Source of the DNA: Spirosoma sp. 48-14
Lineage (GTDB): Bacteria; Bacteroidota; Bacteroidia; Cytophagales; Spirosomataceae
DNA length: 64,000 nt
NCBI RefSeq assembly: GCF_001898575.1
Contig: NZ_MKUD01000063.1
Coordinates: forward strand, 1 to 64,000
Reading direction: 5' to 3'
Below are positions 62,692 to 64,000 of the stretch, in pieces (within the stretch, counting starts at the first letter, position 1; each line of letters opens with the position of its first letter). A program made the position numbers and the translations under genes. Under the pieces are notes generated by a model. That model ran no database searches and had not been told where the DNA came from. It saw only the letters and a program-made list of their open reading frames with translations.

Positions 62692-63111
62692 TACGAGCAC
62701 TTATAAAAATAATCCTATTTCATTAACAAACGACCCAAAGTCATTACACGAAGCGGTCACTGCTTAAATCTGATTTTGCTTCCTGGCAAGCCCTGAACAG
62801 GCACCCGAAAACAAGGTTTACGCAAAGGTTCCCGAGAACCTTTGCGTAGAAAAATACATCTATTTTCGGCTTTTTTTTTGGTTTTCTATCAAACTGGACT
62901 CTACCTTTTGAAAGATTTCTTTACATACTTCTGCATTGGTCGGCCGATTGGTTCGCTATTTTTTACAATAACTGAAATGTGAGCCTATGATCCCTGCCGA
63001 ACAAACAAGACGAAGAAGTACGACAAAATGACTTAACCTAGTCGATACCGGATTCTTTGCCCGGCCGTTTTAACTCGCTTAGGAAACGATACACCGTCTA
63101 ACTTGACACGA
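62692..63111. other. Divergent intergenic region with a 13-bp hairpin
   Basis: This 420-base gap between lacI-type and MFS genes holds a perfect inverted repeat: TACGCAAAGGTTC (62819-62831), loop CCGA, GAACCTTTGCGTA (62836-62848). A T-tract (about 62871-62880) lies downstream but not adjacent. No -7 box is convincing. The region probably contains both promoters and any LacI operator. Confidence 0.6.
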
Positions 63112-64000
63112 ATGATTCAGACTACCCAGTCGAAGGGCCGAATTGGAAATTACCGCTGGTTTATCTGTGCCATGCTGTTTGCCGCTACCACCATCAATTA
63201 CCTGGACCGGCAAATTCTGGGCTTGTTAAAACCTACCCTGGAGAAAATTTTCAGTTGGACGGAATCCGATTACAGCTATATCGTAATGGCTTTTACGGCA
63301 ACCTATGCACTGGGGCAATTGCTCTATGGACGCGTAATCGACCAGATCGGAACCCGGCTGGGCTATATTATTTCGGTGAGCATCTGGAGCATCGCAGCCG
63401 TTATGCACGCGTTCATTCGTACGACCGTCGGGTTTGGCCTGGTCCGGGCTTTGCTGGGTATAGGTGAATCGGGCAATTATCCGGGAGGGGTAAAAACGGT
63501 GGCGGAGTGGTTCCCCAAAAAAGAACGGGCGCTGGCAGTCGGCATTTTTGATTCGGGCTCCAACATTGGTGCCTGCGTGGGCCCTATTCTGGTGCCTTTC
63601 ATACTGGCGCTGTACGGCTGGCAGATGGCGTTTATTATTACCGGCTCGCTGGGCTTTATCTGGCTGCTTGTCTGGCTTTTCGTTTATGAAGTCCCTGCGC
63701 GGCAAAGCAAGCTGAGTCGCGCCGAGTACGACTACATCCATAGCGACAACGACGTTGAAACGCCTTCGGCAGGAGGTTTATCGTGGGGGAAGCTGCTGCG
63801 TCTTCGGCAAACCTGGACGTTTATTGTCGGCAAGTTTTTTACCGACCCCATCTGGTATTTTTTTCTGTTCTGGCTCCCCGCCTATTTCAACGCGTCGTTC
63901 CACCTCGACCTGAAAAAGCCCAGCCTGCCCCTGGTTATCGTGTATACGGGTACCATGATTGGTAGCATCGGTGGAGGGTATCTGTCATCGTGGCTGATTC
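63112..64000 (+). CDS. MFS transporter, hexuronate (ExuT)-like, 3' end outside window
   Basis: An open frame from ATG 63112 runs through the window end (296 codons visible). The protein begins IQTTQSKGRIGNYRWF and has helix 1 TTINYLDRQILGLLKP, the loop 2-3 sequence GRVIDQIGTRLGY, and LLGIGESGNYPGGVKTV with AEWFPKKERALAVGIFDSG following, the classical signature of hexuronate/anion:cation symporters. It is divergent from the LacI gene and probably imports a sugar acid. The overlapping minus-strand frame (63226-63741) is a shadow. Confidence 0.9.
   Translation, partial: MIQTTQSKGRIGNYRWFICAMLFAATTINYLDRQILGLLKPTLEKIFSWTESDYSYIVMAFTATYALGQLLYGRVIDQIGTRLGYIISVSIWSIAAVMHAFIRTTVGFGLVRALLGIGESGNYPGGVKTVAEWFPKKERALAVGIFDSGSNIGACVGPILVPFILALYGWQMAFIITGSLGFIWLLVWLFVYEVPARQSKLSRAEYDYIHSDNDVETPSAGGLSWGKLLRLRQTWTFIVGKFFTDPIWYFFLFWLPAYFNASFHLDLKKPSLPLVIVYTGTMIGSIGGGYLSSWLI

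Noticed and set aside
62819..62848. Perfect 13-bp inverted repeat as a LacI operator or terminator
   Set aside because: Arms are separated by four bases without the central CG typical of LacI operators, and no adjacent T-tract supports termination; kept only as a hairpin.
63226..63741. Minus-strand frame of 171 codons at the window end
   Set aside because: It is antisense to the MFS gene from 63112, which has unmistakable family motifs and runs off the window.

Overview
The window looks like a chromosomal segment of a Cytophagales bacterium (phylum Bacteroidota), most likely Spirosoma or a close relative. Evidence: two SusC/SusD-type outer-membrane import pairs, a type IX secretion C-terminal sorting domain, a DUF5686 outer-membrane protein, a Bacteroidota-style ECF sigma factor, TAnnTTTG-type -7 promoter boxes, and roughly half G+C. 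The genus is an inference; the phylum is well supported. I see no rRNA, tRNA, CRISPR array, insertion sequence or prophage.

Layout. 0-9.5 kb: housekeeping and envelope genes (mutS2, HAD phosphatase, MOSC protein, DUF5686 protein, M24 peptidase). 9.5-13.8 kb: an AT-rich accessory island with a WGR lipoprotein, a DUF1963 protein, a Crp/Fnr-type regulator and two paralogous putative outer-membrane proteins. attC-like hairpins lie between the first genes, so it resembles an integron-cassette cluster without an integrase. Both paralogues carry the same palindromic operator at the same distance from a -7 box, which suggests control by the adjacent Crp/Fnr protein. 13.8-25 kb: MFS transporter, serine hydrolase, RND efflux pair (the pump has an EF-hand-like loop), ECF sigma factor, polytopic membrane protein and S9-type hydrolase. 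25.2-35.8 kb: a minus-strand RagAB-like import locus (SusC, SusD-like lipoprotein, penicillin-acylase-type hydrolase, Tat-tagged TldD-like protease, TldE-like partner), inferred to handle peptides or amides, preceded by a truncated FecR-like gene. 35.8-43.6 kb: class II fructose-bisphosphate aldolase and assorted single genes.

43.9-64 kb is the most coherent system: a minus-strand run of fourteen genes. It begins with SusC/SusD, an N-acetylneuraminate-lyase-like aldolase and two BNR-propeller sialidase-like proteins. A tightly coupled block follows: aspartoacylase-family deacylase, SDR, threonine-synthase-like PLP enzyme, MFS, RraA, RidA, M81 (MlrC), SMP-30 lactonase and a NanM-like mutarotase. 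A divergent FadR-type (FCD) regulator sits beside SusC. The intergenic region holds a textbook FCD operator overlapping the susC -7 box. A LacI regulator and a second MFS gene, cut by the window end, flank the locus. The set suggests use of a sialic-acid-like (nonulosonic) substrate joined to breakdown of an N-acyl or hydroxy amino acid. No kinase, 2-epimerase or glucosamine-phosphate enzymes are seen here, so the route is not the canonical Nan pathway within this window.

A recurring structural theme is long, often near-perfect palindromes of several unrelated sequence families. They fill most of the larger gaps between co-directional operon genes (for example 26497-26590, 32024-32086, 30490-30558, 55885-55976).
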